Shown piece by piece: positions 1-11,591 of a stretch of 64,000 nucleotides of DNA (position 1 is its first letter; each line of letters opens with the position of its first letter). The DNA comes from Cardiocondyla obscurior (Eukaryota > Arthropoda > Insecta > Hymenoptera > Formicidae). The notes beneath the pieces were generated by a model, which saw nothing but the letters and a program-made list of their open reading frames with translations, was not told where the DNA came from and did no database searches. The stretch spans positions 2,959,501 to 3,023,500 of the forward strand of contig NC_091866.1 in NCBI RefSeq assembly GCF_019399895.1. The letters run 5' to 3'. The position numbers and the translations under genes were made by a program.

Positions 1-2892
1 GTCATTCTTCGTAATGAAAGAATCGCTGCAGTTGAATTCTGCAGGACCGAACAAGATGAAAATGGAGAATGGATAGAAGACGAAGAGCAAAAGATCGTTT
101 TGAAGACGGATTTCTTGATTTCAGCTTTCGGTTCAGGACTATCCGATTCCGCTGGTAAGTAATAATGATATTTAATATGAGCAGAATACAGACAAGATAA
201 TAGAACATTATTTAAAACAGTGAAGCGTGCTATGGTACCGATTAAAATGAACAGATGGAATCTGCCGGAAGTGGATGAAACAACAATGATGACCTCGGTA
301 CCAGGTGTATTTTGCGGAGGCGATCTTGCGGGTGTTGCCCAAACTACCGTGGAATCTGTAAATGATGGAAAGACAGCTGCTTGGTATATTCACAAACACA
401 TACAGGTGTGTTAATACAACGCGCATAATAAAATAAAAATTCATATTTATGTTGCAAAATAGATGAAGCAACTATATCGTTTTTTTTTTTACTTTTGCAT
501 TGTTCAGGAATTACACGGTTTAACGGTGCCGGAAACTCCACAATTACCTAAATTTCATACTGCTATCGATGACGTTGACCTCAGCATCGAGATGTGTGGA
601 ATGAAATTCGAGAATCCGTTCGGACTTGCTTCCGCGCCACCCTGCACTTCCAGCGCGATGATCCGGCGAGCTTTTGAAGCTGGATGGGCCTTTGCCGTCA
701 CAAAAACCTTCTCTCTGGACAAAGTATTTTTATAAAAGAGAATTGACCACCTAAATAATGTAATATTTCTAAATCCGTGTTCTTCATACTTTGTCATAGG
801 ACCTCGTCGTCAATGTATCGCCACGTATTGTTAAGGGCACTACATCTCGTCATCATTACGGACCCGAGCAAGGTAGCTTTTTGAATATCGAATTAATATC
901 CGAGAAAACTGCCGATTATTGGTGTGGCAGCATTACGGAGCTTAAACGAGATTTTCCTACAAAGGTATGCAAAATTAATTACATATTTAAATAACTAATA
1001 ATTAGTAAATTCTATTTAATATTATTTACCGTAAATCTTTGTAGATTGTCATCGCGAGTATCATGTGCACATATAATAAAGCTGACTGGACGAAGTTAGC
1101 GAGAAAAGCAGAAGCAGCTGGATCTGATGCCTTAGAATTGAATCTGTCGTGTCCGCATGGCATGGGCGAATCCGGAATGGGTTTGGCTTGTGGACAGGTT
1201 CGTTTGTTTCTTTTCTCCTTTTTTTTCAAACTGTGAGCTTGATAAAAAAAGTGAGATTGATTTCAGGATCCTGAATTAGTTAGGAACATTTCTAGATGGG
1301 TTCGTGAAGCCGTAAAAATACCATTCTTCATAAAGCTAACACCCAACATCACTGATATCTTTTCTATTGCCAAGGCCGCTTACGAGGGTAATTAACAATC
1401 AAGAAACCGTGCGCGTATTACACGCGCGCTATTTTTTAATAGATCCCATTTCATGCGCGTCATTACATTTGAGGATATTTATTAATTATAATAATTTCGC
1501 GATTATTACTTGTTATTGTAACAGGCAAGGCCAATGGCGTTACCGCTATTAATACGGTGTCAGGATTAATGGGATTGCACGCTGATGCAACTCCATGGCC
1601 GGCGGTCGGTCTCAATAAATCTACAACATACGGCGGAGTATCAGGAAACGCAACCAGACCGCAGGCCTTAAAAGCTATTTCAACGATCTCAAAGCATCTT
1701 CCGAAGTTTCCAATACTCGGTACCGGAGGTGTCGACTCGGCTGACGTTGCTTTACAATTCCTGCATTGTGGCGCATCAGTTATTCAGGTGTCATATTTTC
1801 TGCACAAAGAACATAAGGAAAAATTAATTTTGAAATCTGCACTTTGACTTTATAATATTATAAAAAATATAAGAAACTAACAAAACTTTTTTTTAATAGA
1901 TCTGTAGCGCCATTCAGAATCAAGACTTCACTTTGATAAATGACTATGTGACCGGGTTGAAAGCGTTATTATATTTAAAAAGTCTGGAGCAGGTGAAGGA
2001 TTGGGATGGTCAGAGTCCACCGACGTTCAAGCACCAAAAAGGCAAGCCTGTCTCCTTGCAGCATGCTCTGGGCAAAGTAAGAATCATTAATAAATCACTC
2101 ATATAAACGAACAAATAATTATAATTATAGAAAAAGCAATAGGAGTTAATGCAGTTTTGCTATGTGTTAACAGAATTTTTTGAACGGTGTTAATTAGACG
2201 ATTGTCGTCACGAAATTATACGTCGTGATTTATATTATGACTTATAATTATAAAATAAGAAATATTTCCGCAGAATGTACCGTATTTCGGCGAATATCAA
2301 AAGCTGCGTGAGAAGAAGATAGCCGAATTAAAGGCACATTCGAATCCCTTGGACACGGTCATTAAGACAATACGACCAGCTCCTGGACCGATCGCACCGA
2401 TCCCTGCTGTCAAGGATGTGGTCGGTGAAGCGCTACTTTACATAGGCAGCTTTAAGGAATTGGACAACAAGAAACAAGTGGTCGCTTTGATTGACGATGT
2501 ACAATAAACAATTTTCTATCCGCTTAATTAATCTTACTACAAAACGCAATTTTACATTCATTTCGAATTTTTTCCAGGATATGTGTATAAATTGCGGGAA
2601 GTGCTACATGGCTTGCGCGGACTCCGGATATCAAGCAATTGTCTTTGATTCTAATACTCACATTCCAAGAGTGACGGATGACTGCACCGGGTGTACGCTT
2701 TGCTTATCCGTCTGTCCGATTATCGACTGCATTACGTGAGTTGCGAATACAAACTATTTAATGCAATCTTAAATTTTTGTTCAGTCTTGGTTTTCGGTTT
2801 ATATTCATTGTTTTACTTTTAGTATGACTCCAAAAGTGATTCCGCATGTGATCAAAAGAGGCGTGCCGCTGAAAAATATGATTGAAATTTAA
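1..2892 (+). CDS. DPYD (Drosophila su(r)): Dihydropyrimidine dehydrogenase [NADP+], C-terminal part (partial, 5' end outside window)
   Basis: Catalyses the NADPH-dependent reduction of uracil and thymine, the first and rate-limiting step of cytosolic pyrimidine breakdown. Twelve exons can be read in phase: 1-154, 221-405, 508-723, 800-964, 1045-1197, 1267-1387, 1525-1787, 1900-2076, 2274-2498, 2578-2735, 2823-2892, with all junctions GT-AG. The first codons belong to the end of the FAD/NADPH module. The FMN/pyrimidine-binding barrel follows, with the CPHGMGESGMGLACGQ loop that carries the catalytic Cys (exon 1045-1197). The last two exons hold two ferredoxin-type 4Fe-4S motifs, CINCGKCYMAC and CTGCTLCLSVCP. 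The protein ends IEI-stop at 2890-2892. A canonical AATAAA lies at 3017-3022. The gene converges on the phospholipase gene, about 250 bases away. Identification is by recognised family motifs and is very sure. Only the N-terminal half is missing, because the window starts inside the gene. (The exon list gives eleven complete or partial blocks in the window.). Confidence 0.94.
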
Positions 2893-3016
2893 TAAGTAAT
2901 AATTCCACGGTTTTATCTGAAGAAAATTACAATAACATCGTTCTGCGTACAACAAACAATTACTGAATCGATAATATCAGGTAAAAATTAAATCTTACGT
3001 AGTATCCATAAACCGA

Positions 3017-3095
3017 AATAAACATATGACATTAATATTATTTATTTAAAATTAACCGTATATGGTTACACATATATTATAACAGATTTTTTATT
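3017..3095. terminator. Facing polyadenylation signals of the DPYD and phospholipase genes
   Basis: AATAAA on the + strand at 3017-3022 fits the DPYD 3' end. AATAAA on the - strand (TTTATT at 3090-3095) fits the phospholipase 3' end. The two signals face each other with under 70 bases between them, so the transcripts probably end almost back to back. Seen in sequence; use is inferred. Confidence 0.45.
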
Positions 3096-3145
3096 TGCTT
3101 CACCAAACATGTGGGTTTGCAATTACAACTGTTAATTAAAAAAAT

Positions 3146-4473
3146 TTAAATGAACTTTTCATTGCTGATCCACTGGTACTTGTCGCATTGGTTATCCATA
3201 CACTTAGTCTCGTCCTTGTTGGGACTAAAATTAAATTTTAATAATTAATAAAAATTTTATTGATAGTTTAAAATATCTATTATGTTGAAATAAAATTTTA
3301 TATATCATTATTAATTAAATAAACAGTGTAATTATCTATTTTTTTTGTCTTACTCGCAAGTTTTTGCTGGGCATATACAATCAAAACACTGTGGTTGCAA
3401 CATATTGAAGTATGTTTTCCCTATTTGGGAGGCGACAGTAGATTGTATTTTGGAAATGACTTTGTTGGAAGCGACATTTTTCAAACAATTGTGAAACTTA
3501 AAATCGCAAGCACAAGCGGACCTGTTTTCAGAAAATTATACAGATTTAGTAATTAAGAAACTCATTTAAAATTATTAATAAAAATAATGTATTGATACTT
3601 TGTAAAAATTCCGTTGTTCTTAAGGTTGGCTTTTGATTCTCCAGCTATAATATTATATTGGCAATTATCATGTTCTCTACAACAGGCGTCTAATTCCGAG
3701 AAATAACCGAGCTCGTCTTCACTACGCGCATTATCTCCATCACCGCACCAACGTGTTCCTAATGTAACATTCACAAAATACAGATATTAAAGAAAGAAAG
3801 GAAAAAAAAAAAAAATAACAATAAAATGATAATGATTTTAACTCTCGATGAAAATTAAGTTATTGTTGCCGCTTAAATTACACTAAAAGCGATTTTATTC
3901 TCAACATTAATTTTTTTTATATAAGATAGAAAACAAATAGAATTTTATCTCCAGTTATCTACATATACTTAAAAAATTTTTTTATAACAGCAATATAACT
4001 TAATATCGATATTATAATTAATGTTTACAAAGTGAGACAGACACACTTGTGAAAACAGAAGCAGATTATTTGAATTCAAAATAACATACATAACTAATTA
4101 ATGTTATTGCGTCAATTTATACCAAAAACTTAATTAAATGTAATATTCTTTTTTTCTTGACTTTCTCGATTGTAAAAAAATTACCTGGAAAGATAGCACG
4201 CATGTACCTCTTGAGTTCGTCTTGAATTTTGCCATAGGATTTTTCGTTCTTAGATTGCAAAGTGTTTTTTTTTCCGAATTTTTTAAGAATATTTTTCACA
4301 TTCGGAAATTTCTGTAAGGACTTTTCAAGTGTCGATAGTTTTGTTTCATCGGAACCGGGTATATTTTTCGCATTACATTCGTCATTAGGTGTATTAATAT
4401 TATCTTCACAATCGCCAAATAGAGCGATGCTGAAGACAAAAAGTACAAAGAAACAAGCGGATATTCGCGACAT
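3146..4473 (-). CDS. Secreted group III (bee-venom type) phospholipase A2
   Basis: Calcium-dependent hydrolysis of the sn-2 ester of phospholipids, outside the cell. Four coding exons read from the right: 4185-4473, 3599-3758, 3354-3521, 3146-3224, total 696 bases (231 aa), all phases consistent. Residues 1 to about 22 are a hydrophobic signal peptide. Residues about 23-95 are a Lys/Glu-rich propeptide or linker. The catalytic domain starts at about residue 97 with the WCGDGD calcium loop and the DACCREHD helix carrying the catalytic His-Asp pair, so the active site looks intact. The Cys-rich tail (several CxC/CxxC pairs) differs from the honeybee venom enzyme. The start at 4473 is chosen because it gives the signal peptide. 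A 3' splice site at 4490-4491 just upstream indicates a separate noncoding first exon. The family includes venom toxins and also ordinary gut, immune and salivary enzymes. Sequence alone does not say which this is. Confidence 0.88.
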
Positions 4474-4489
4474 TGCGTTATTTATTCAC

Positions 4490-5000
4490 CTGAAATAAAT
4501 GATAGTAAGGCAGTAGGAAAAAATCTTTTTTACAAATATTACTTCATCTTAAAAATAAAAAATTATTGCATTGTTTAATTTAATTCAATGTTGACTTTCT
4601 TAAGAAGCGAAGAACAAGATAATTTTTTTTTCTAACACAAGTTATACTGATATTTTACATTGACATTGTTCATTTATATTTTAATATTACAATATCTCCA
4701 ATTTTTTTCTTTTATTCATCAATTATTTAATTATAATTTTAAATAAAATAACAAATTAAATTACAATGCAACTAATTATAGAAGGTAATATAAATTTCAG
4801 TTTCAAATAAAATTATGATAAATATTAAAAAAAGAACGCTGTTACTTTCTGGTTGTAAGATCGAATAAAAAAAAAGCGTGGAAAAATTCCAAAGTATGAT
4901 GTGCTCGCTTACCTGACCACGAATAATCAACTATGCATACTGATCACCGTAACTTAACACTTCGCTTAAATACTGCCGGTACTTTATTTTTTATTAAGAA
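4490..5000 (-). promoter_or_regulatory. Likely promoter and noncoding first exon of the phospholipase gene
   Basis: Reading leftward on the - strand there is a TATTTAA box at about 4965-4971. About 30 bases later a short putative exon begins, ending in a strong donor (CAG/GTAAGC, exon edge at 4913). The matching acceptor is at 4490-4491, directly before the coding exon. Sequence between is AT-rich intron with no open frame. All sites are seen; transcription start is inferred. Confidence 0.4.
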
Positions 5001-5700
5001 CGCATGACGGAAACGTCTGAGTTGGGCTAACCCAATGACAGGTCGAACAGTACTAAATTTATCACATAACATTTGTGCAAATGTTAAAAGTGTGAGTCCA
5101 AGGAAAATTCTGTCAATAACATTTTATCACGCACATTATGTAGATGGTGCAGATAAAAATTCGCAATTGACATTCATCGATAAAGTGATAAAAATACGGG
5201 TAAATAATTAATACTATGCATTGACAATTTTACGTAATAATATTTGTTTAGTTTTCTTCTCTTCATTAACTGTAACTTCCATGCTAATTAATACGCATTA
5301 CACGTAACTCTAGAATGCATACAATTTATTATTGGTAAACATTCTTTTAAAACGTAAAAATGTGTAATATCTTTGCAGCGTTTAATAAACGAGTATAGTA
5401 TTTAAGTATTTGTTATATCGTTATACCTACGCTTTGATATTTCACGTGCTACTTGACGAGTTTGCACAATTACTTAAAAAATATTATTTATATAATCTCA
5501 CTGATTAGACCGCATATTATAAAAGAATCACATGAGACAATGAAAAATTCAATTAGAAAAACACTATACAACCCTTAATACATATTATAATATAGTAAAA
5601 ATTACAGCCAACGCTTCAATCAACTTACCAAAATAACAGGTACAAAGTATAAATTGCTACGGAGTTGTTAATGGTTTACCTCGCGTTCATGCACTTTTGT
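5001..5700. other. Intergenic, phospholipase promoter side to DEF8 3' end
   Basis: AT-rich sequence with no credible open frame. The right part is probably 3' UTR of the DEF8-like gene, which ends at 5701. Nothing else recognised. Confidence 0.5.
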
Positions 5701-8343
5701 TTAAAAGTCCTTCGCGGTATCGTCTGTATCACAGTCTTCACCATCCTCCGCCGATTGTCCCTCTAAGACACGACGTTTTTGTAAACGTGCACATCGGGGA
5801 CAACAATGATTGCGCTTGGCCCAGCAAACGCGATGATGCACTGCCGCGCACTGTGGACAAATAATCGAGCTGGCATCCCATGGATAAATAACTTCATCGT
5901 TGCCGCATATTTCGCACAAGTGTCCCCTGAAAAATGCACATAATTAGCAAATTTATGTAAATAATTGCTAATTGATGTACATAAGTATTCTTTACGATAT
6001 TAATAATAATAAAAAAAGACTAGTAATTATAATTAAAGTTACCACAGAAGTTCATAAATGTATTATATAAAAAATATTTCGATGGAAAAACGGAACTGTA
6101 TAGAAGTAAAAAAAACTAGTTGTCTTAACTTTAATTGAAATTATTGAGTTCTTGAAATATTTTCTAGCATTACATTAATTATTATTATTCAATGAGGCAT
6201 TTCAGATATTACACTAATTAAAATGTATAAGAAATTCTATATATTCTGTTTTACACGCATTTAGTTCAAAAACCAATGACAACGAATGAAACATTGACGT
6301 ATTCAGCATAAAAAGTAAAGCATAAATAAATATTAAAAGAATAAGTGAATATATCTTTTTCGTTTAAGTTACCTTGCCTTGCAGAGCTCACATTGTTGTG
6401 TGATATGCGCATGCATCATATCGTACGCGGCGCGAAGCTCGTCTAGAAGAATGCCGCTCTGAAGATCGATAAGGTCCTTGATAGAATAATTACTTGAATT
6501 CTCGATCATGTGGGTGCGTAATCCAATTTTCCACGGTAGTCCTTGAGTGCAAGCTTCCACACACAAGACCAAATATCTCTTCATCATCTGCATTTCTCCT
6601 CGCATCCGCTAAAATTTAAAATATCAAAATTAAAACATTATAAAAATTTAAAAATAATGTACAACTAATAACTTTTAAATTGATTTAATTAATCTCGTGT
6701 GTATTTCAATTACGACCGAGATAGATATGAAGCTTACCTTTACCAGCGATAAATCCGGAACTAAGGTAAAGAGTTTTGGATTTAATTCTTCCAGCGGTAA
6801 TACGGAACGATCTTCCAAGAGCATTAATAGTTGCGCCGCGGCACGAGATACTAAACGCGGTTCCATATCCCAATTTCTGATGACTCTCGCGGGAATAACC
6901 ATTGCCGTGTTCCAATGGCATCTTTGACAGTAATACAGGCCACTGTAGTCGCAAAGTCGGGGGTCTACCCAGGCCGATTCTAAAAGTTATCATTATCTTG
7001 GCTATTAAAGTGTACATAATTATCATTATTTAACAGATATATGTATTTATAGCAAATATAAATGTTTTATATATCGTTAAATAAAAAAAAACTATATATA
7101 AAAAAATTTTCTTAAATATAAAAGTATAATATAAAAGTTTAGTGAAGTAACGCCTATTGCTTCATTATTATTAACATATTACCTGCATTTCTAAAAGAAT
7201 TGCCGAAGCAAGATAACGATAATCCTTTCGAGAAAGCTTGCAAGAGACAACACACTCATTATCACTTATGGAATATTTTAGTACGCTGTTATCAACAAAC
7301 GGGATAACGAACCGACGTAAAACGAACATAATGAACGAACAATTCGTTCACTTTGTTTAGTCTATTCCTAATTAACAGCATGTCTTTTAATATAATCTAG
7401 TTTGTCAAATACTTACTGAACGTTATTCGAACTTTGCACTCAGCGCAACGGTAACCCTGCTTCGAGAGGCCTTGTTCCGGACAGATATCCTTTGTATGCG
7501 TGTACCCACCGGCTTCGCTGACGACCACATGTACGCACACGCGACATACATTATTCAAACACTTCCAGTGACAGCTAAACTTGCAGTCTAAAAAAATAAC
7601 AAGTATACATTCGTACAGCAACAATTACAACTTTAAATTAAACTAAATAAAAATTATATTACATATAATAATATACGAGATGTCTAGCGACAAGAAAGTT
7701 GCGGATAAGTAAAAATTTAATATTTACCGTTACACATGTACCATGACTGCAGCATCGTCCAGATTGCACCACTACAGTGATCGCAATAAACTGGACTGGA
7801 CGTGGTAATGTAGTACTTTTGTGGCACAAAGTGATGACCGAGGATCACGCGGGTTTCGAAAAGGTTCTCGTCTGAGGTCTCGCGTAATTCTTGCACGCGT
7901 AAACGTAGTTCGATCAGTCGTCGAACGAGCCATTTACGTTCATCTGAACATTCGGCGCTTTCCAGAACCATCAGCTTGCACTTCTGCACCATTTCCTGCA
8001 AGTCCTCTTGAGAAGCATCCTAAGTAAATTAAAATCTGTATTAATTCTGTTTTTTTTTTTTTTTTAAATAGTATATTAATTTACTAATACGATAATGTAT
8101 TGATTTATTTTGTAACAATGTATTGATTTCTACCTTTGACAGTGAAAGCATGGTCTCCACTGACTTCAAGCTAAATGGTATGGTGCCTTTGCTGTCAGTG
8201 CTATCATCTGCTTCTCCCGTCATATAATCTGAAGAGGATGACGGTGTCGATGTTCCTGTACCAGAGCTGTTTGCACGTATCCTGGACTCATAATGTGAGT
8301 CATTCTCTCCAACGATAGGCGAATTGTTTTTTATATCCATCAT
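5701..8343 (-). CDS. DEF8: DEF8-like protein (C1 zinc finger plus Rubicon-homology domain)
   Basis: Six coding exons from the right: 8134-8343, 7728-8019, 7417-7587, 6738-6979, 6373-6608, 5701-5926; 1377 bases, 458 aa, all phases agree. N-terminal 70 residues are Ser/Thr-rich and acidic. A C1-type finger follows (about residues 118-175: HxxH-like start, CDHC, CNDC, CHWKC, CRVC). The rest is a Cys/His-rich Rubicon-homology region with CAEC, CQRCHW, CELC, CEICG, CPQC, HHRVCW and CCPRC pairs, shared by DEF8, PLEKHM1 and Rubicon. Family members act at late endosomes and lysosomes, binding Rab7/PLEKHM1 to control lysosome position and secretion. The start is the first of two adjacent ATGs after an acceptor at 8347. 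A noncoding exon (about 8785-8950, donor at 8784) lies upstream. The acidic C-terminus ends DTAKDF. Length matches the family (about 450 aa). Confidence 0.9.
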
Positions 8344-8346
8344 CTT

Positions 8347-9130
8347 CTGCAAACAGAACATATATCAAAAACAAGTCGATAAAGATGTGTGTCACATTTC
8401 CTCGAAAAATAAAATTTGATTACAGGCTATCAATGTTAATTCGATAAGCGTCGTGCAATAAATTAACGTCTCCTCCACCCCACAAACCGAAGGTTCGATC
8501 AGTCGGTCCGCGAAAAGGAAAAGCGCAATATTGCAATCGACTGAAAATTATTTAGCATCTACATTGAGAAGTTTAGGCAATCTTCGATCAAAAGAAAGAC
8601 AAGTATTACGCACATACAATATACAAAATTATCGCTCGGTGAAGCCGAATGTTTTAAAGTCAAAAAACGGGAACTGAAAACTCGGAAAAAATAGCTCTTA
8701 ATTAATTTCAAAATATCTTTCGCTCGGGGAAAATTTCAATTTAACTTTGAGACAAATAATAAAAAGATTGTTTGGGAAACGTACCGTTGTCGTCCGCGTT
8801 CTTCGAGTGAGACGCAAGAACGTGGTATTTGTAAATAATTCTAGTCGCCGTTGTTCATCACGAAATTCAGCAACATATCGAATTATAAACGGCAAACAAA
8901 CGCAGATAGAAACCTTTATCTCATTTCGACGGGCAGCACGGACAGTTTAGGTTATGCGAGACCTGGTGCGACCTAGTGCTTTCTTTGTCTCGCGCGCGTG
9001 TATGCGTTCTGAAATCAGCTGATCCATGCGCGTAACTTGACAGGTGGTTGACAGTGCACGCGTGCGCGTAAAAAAAAATAGCGAAATACATGCACTAATC
9101 TTGTCCAAAGCTTTAGAGCTCGCGCGTTGT
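8347..9130 (-). promoter_or_regulatory. 5' intron, noncoding exon and promoter region of the DEF8-like gene
   Basis: A donor (ACG/GTACGT, exon edge 8785) defines a noncoding first exon running to roughly 8950. Upstream is a CpG-containing stretch with CAGCTGATCC and alternating CGCGTG repeats (about 8985-9070), typical of an insect housekeeping promoter. No open frame of note. Confidence 0.4.
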
Positions 9131-11591
9131 TCTCCTGTAACAAAAATCCAAATTAATTAATTAAATCGTTACTTTATCTAAAATCTTCGAATGTCAAATT
9201 AGAATTTTTTATTGCAAAATTCCGGCAAATAGAATATTATTTTAAACAAAATTTGCTTTTGCTCTATAAAAATTATTTTTCTTATAAAAACGTGCAACGC
9301 GATAATAAAATTTACAGAGCACTCACGATTGACGATTGCTACCTTCTTCAATCCTAGCAAATGATACAAATAATTTATAAATCCTACCGGTCTCGATATA
9401 ATCGAACAAAACCGTCGCTGATACAAACGCCCGTATCTTCTTGGAACTGCAAATTTTTATTTTTTCCCTTGCGCGCAAATATTATGAAAAACTCGATCTC
9501 GAGATAATCGTAGTGTAAATCTGAAATACGTGTACCGGAGAAAAAATTAATCGGTTCGATACAGGCATAGCGCGACATCGCTTTCAGTCTTAGACGTAGG
9601 AAGCATATGCGCGTTTCGGGGAAAATCTACCTTCTAAAGGCTACAATCACGATACTAGACACTAAAATTTACAGAGAACGGTCGCCACGTGTACAAGAGA
9701 GAATGCTTTACATTTACAGTTTTGCGGATCGTCGACCTCCCGTTAAAAAATATATTTCACAAACGCGTAAATATTACTTAATATCTCAGATATATTCTCA
9801 GAATATTAAATATATATTTAATACCCAGCAAACTCAGAATATTATGACAATATTCTATGTTTGCTAAATAGGTATATACCTCGAAAATATATCTAAAATA
9901 TTAAATAATATTATGTAACTATAGGGATGCAGTTACGCAGCGATTCATTCGAGCGTCACAAGACGGTGCTAAAATCCCTCGCTGATCGATTTGCAACAAT
10001 TCTTAGCAATATCCACGTACAAAAGTAACAGCGACACGTCGCGCAAAATGAAACGTTGACAGTGAACTATCATTAGGTTTATTAACAGGCGAGCGGAAGT
10101 TCGAAAGATACATGCTAAACGCATACAAGATCAGAACGATCCTTTCTGCACGTATTACTAATCATATTTTCTGGCACAATCAGATTCTCGTGGCACCGCC
10201 AATCGAGTCTCTTTCTCTCTCTACGAAATCCGACACTTCATATAGATATATGTAAATAAGATGCATTTTTCTATTTATATATATTTATGTAAAACGCAAA
10301 AGCTAGAGATAATATTTTTTAATATACCGTTTTAGATAAGTGCAAGATATTAGAGACTCAAAGACGAGCTTAATTTCGCTTCGACTGATGAAAGCAGAAA
10401 GGATAATGGAAACTGTTAAATGTACGAGTTAATACTTATGCTTTGGTTTAAGGAAAAATTCAACAGTCTACGACATCATTAATAAAAGAAAGCTCTGAGA
10501 GAGAAATAGAGTCGTTTGCGCGATATTATACGTAGAAACCTAGAACAAACGTGTCTATATATTATTTTTATATGTAGAATAAGATCATTACTTCATGAAT
10601 TATAGCGACATTTTTGTGTATATGTACATATTACGTTAACGCTCGATGCATGCTGGTACTCGAGTTTCACTCGGCCGCAAATATGCTTTTTGGCAAACTG
10701 ACAGTCGAAAACTGGGAGAAACAGACGGTTTATGAATTCTCCCCCGCACAGAAAAGATACCGTTGATCTCAAGCGTGAGGACACGCAATATATTCTCACT
10801 GCTTTCCTACAAGTTACTGAAAGGCATGTTTGAAAGATTCGAGTATTTTCGTCTCGTTTTTACTCTCGCGTTACGTGATTCACCACATTAAATACGTTTT
10901 TTTGCGGGAAACTTCAGAATCTCTTAATGCAGTTAAGTGAAACGCATCTTTGATTAATCGAACAAATAATTTTAGTTATAAATTACGCACGTTAGAGGTC
11001 ATCGAGCGGAAACACCCGAAGTCTAAAATATCACTTATCAAACGCATTAAAAATAGATAACAAGGGTCGTTGAATAGAATGAGTAGAACAAATATAGCTG
11101 GAAGGGGACACTATCGTGTATACATTAATCGATACATACAGAATTGTATATAGCTACTTAAGGAAAGAAAAAAAAACAGAAAAGAGTTATTCCAGTTGGA
11201 GGGTATAAATACTCCATTCTGGAATAAATCTAATGGAACGATACGATTACGAGGGCATGTAAAACGCTTTCCGCCGATATGTGTGGTTAGGACAATTAAG
11301 GGGAGAGAACACTGTTGGCGCTATGCTTATTCGTACATCGAAGTATTAGAGATGTGTATTTAAAGTTGCCTTTCTTCTAAACGTTATGCCGCACTTGCAC
11401 TAAAAGTTCCAAGCAATTCATGTCACATAACTGTCTTTTGGTCAACTGACAAGACTGACGAAAAGGATATGCTCGCGACTGTCGGATTCCGCGTGAAACA
11501 CAAATGTCGTCTTCTTTGCATCGATATGCGGAGAAGAATCGTGTGACGTATCGAATCTTTAAACTTTTACGTGTTCGACTATTTCTTGCGT
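9131..11591 (-). other. Long 3' region of the FAM122-like gene (3' UTR and/or spacer)
   Basis: About 2.5 kb without a credible gene, lying directly after the stop of the FAM122-like gene on the same strand. Several AATAAA signals on the - strand (for example near 9206-9215) would allow a long 3' UTR ending just before the DEF8 promoter. It contains a TGTACATA Pumilio-like site near 10623 and the hairpin at 9827-9865. UTR extent is inference. Confidence 0.4.
9827..9865. repeat. Hairpin-forming inverted repeat
   Basis: The left arm AGCAAACTCAGAATATT and right arm AATATTCTATGTTTGCT are reverse complements apart from two central-arm bases, with a 5-base loop. It is embedded in further AT-rich palindromic pieces (about 9790-9905), which suggests a decayed palindromic mobile element or an RNA hairpin in the FAM122 3' region. 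Confidence 0.6.
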
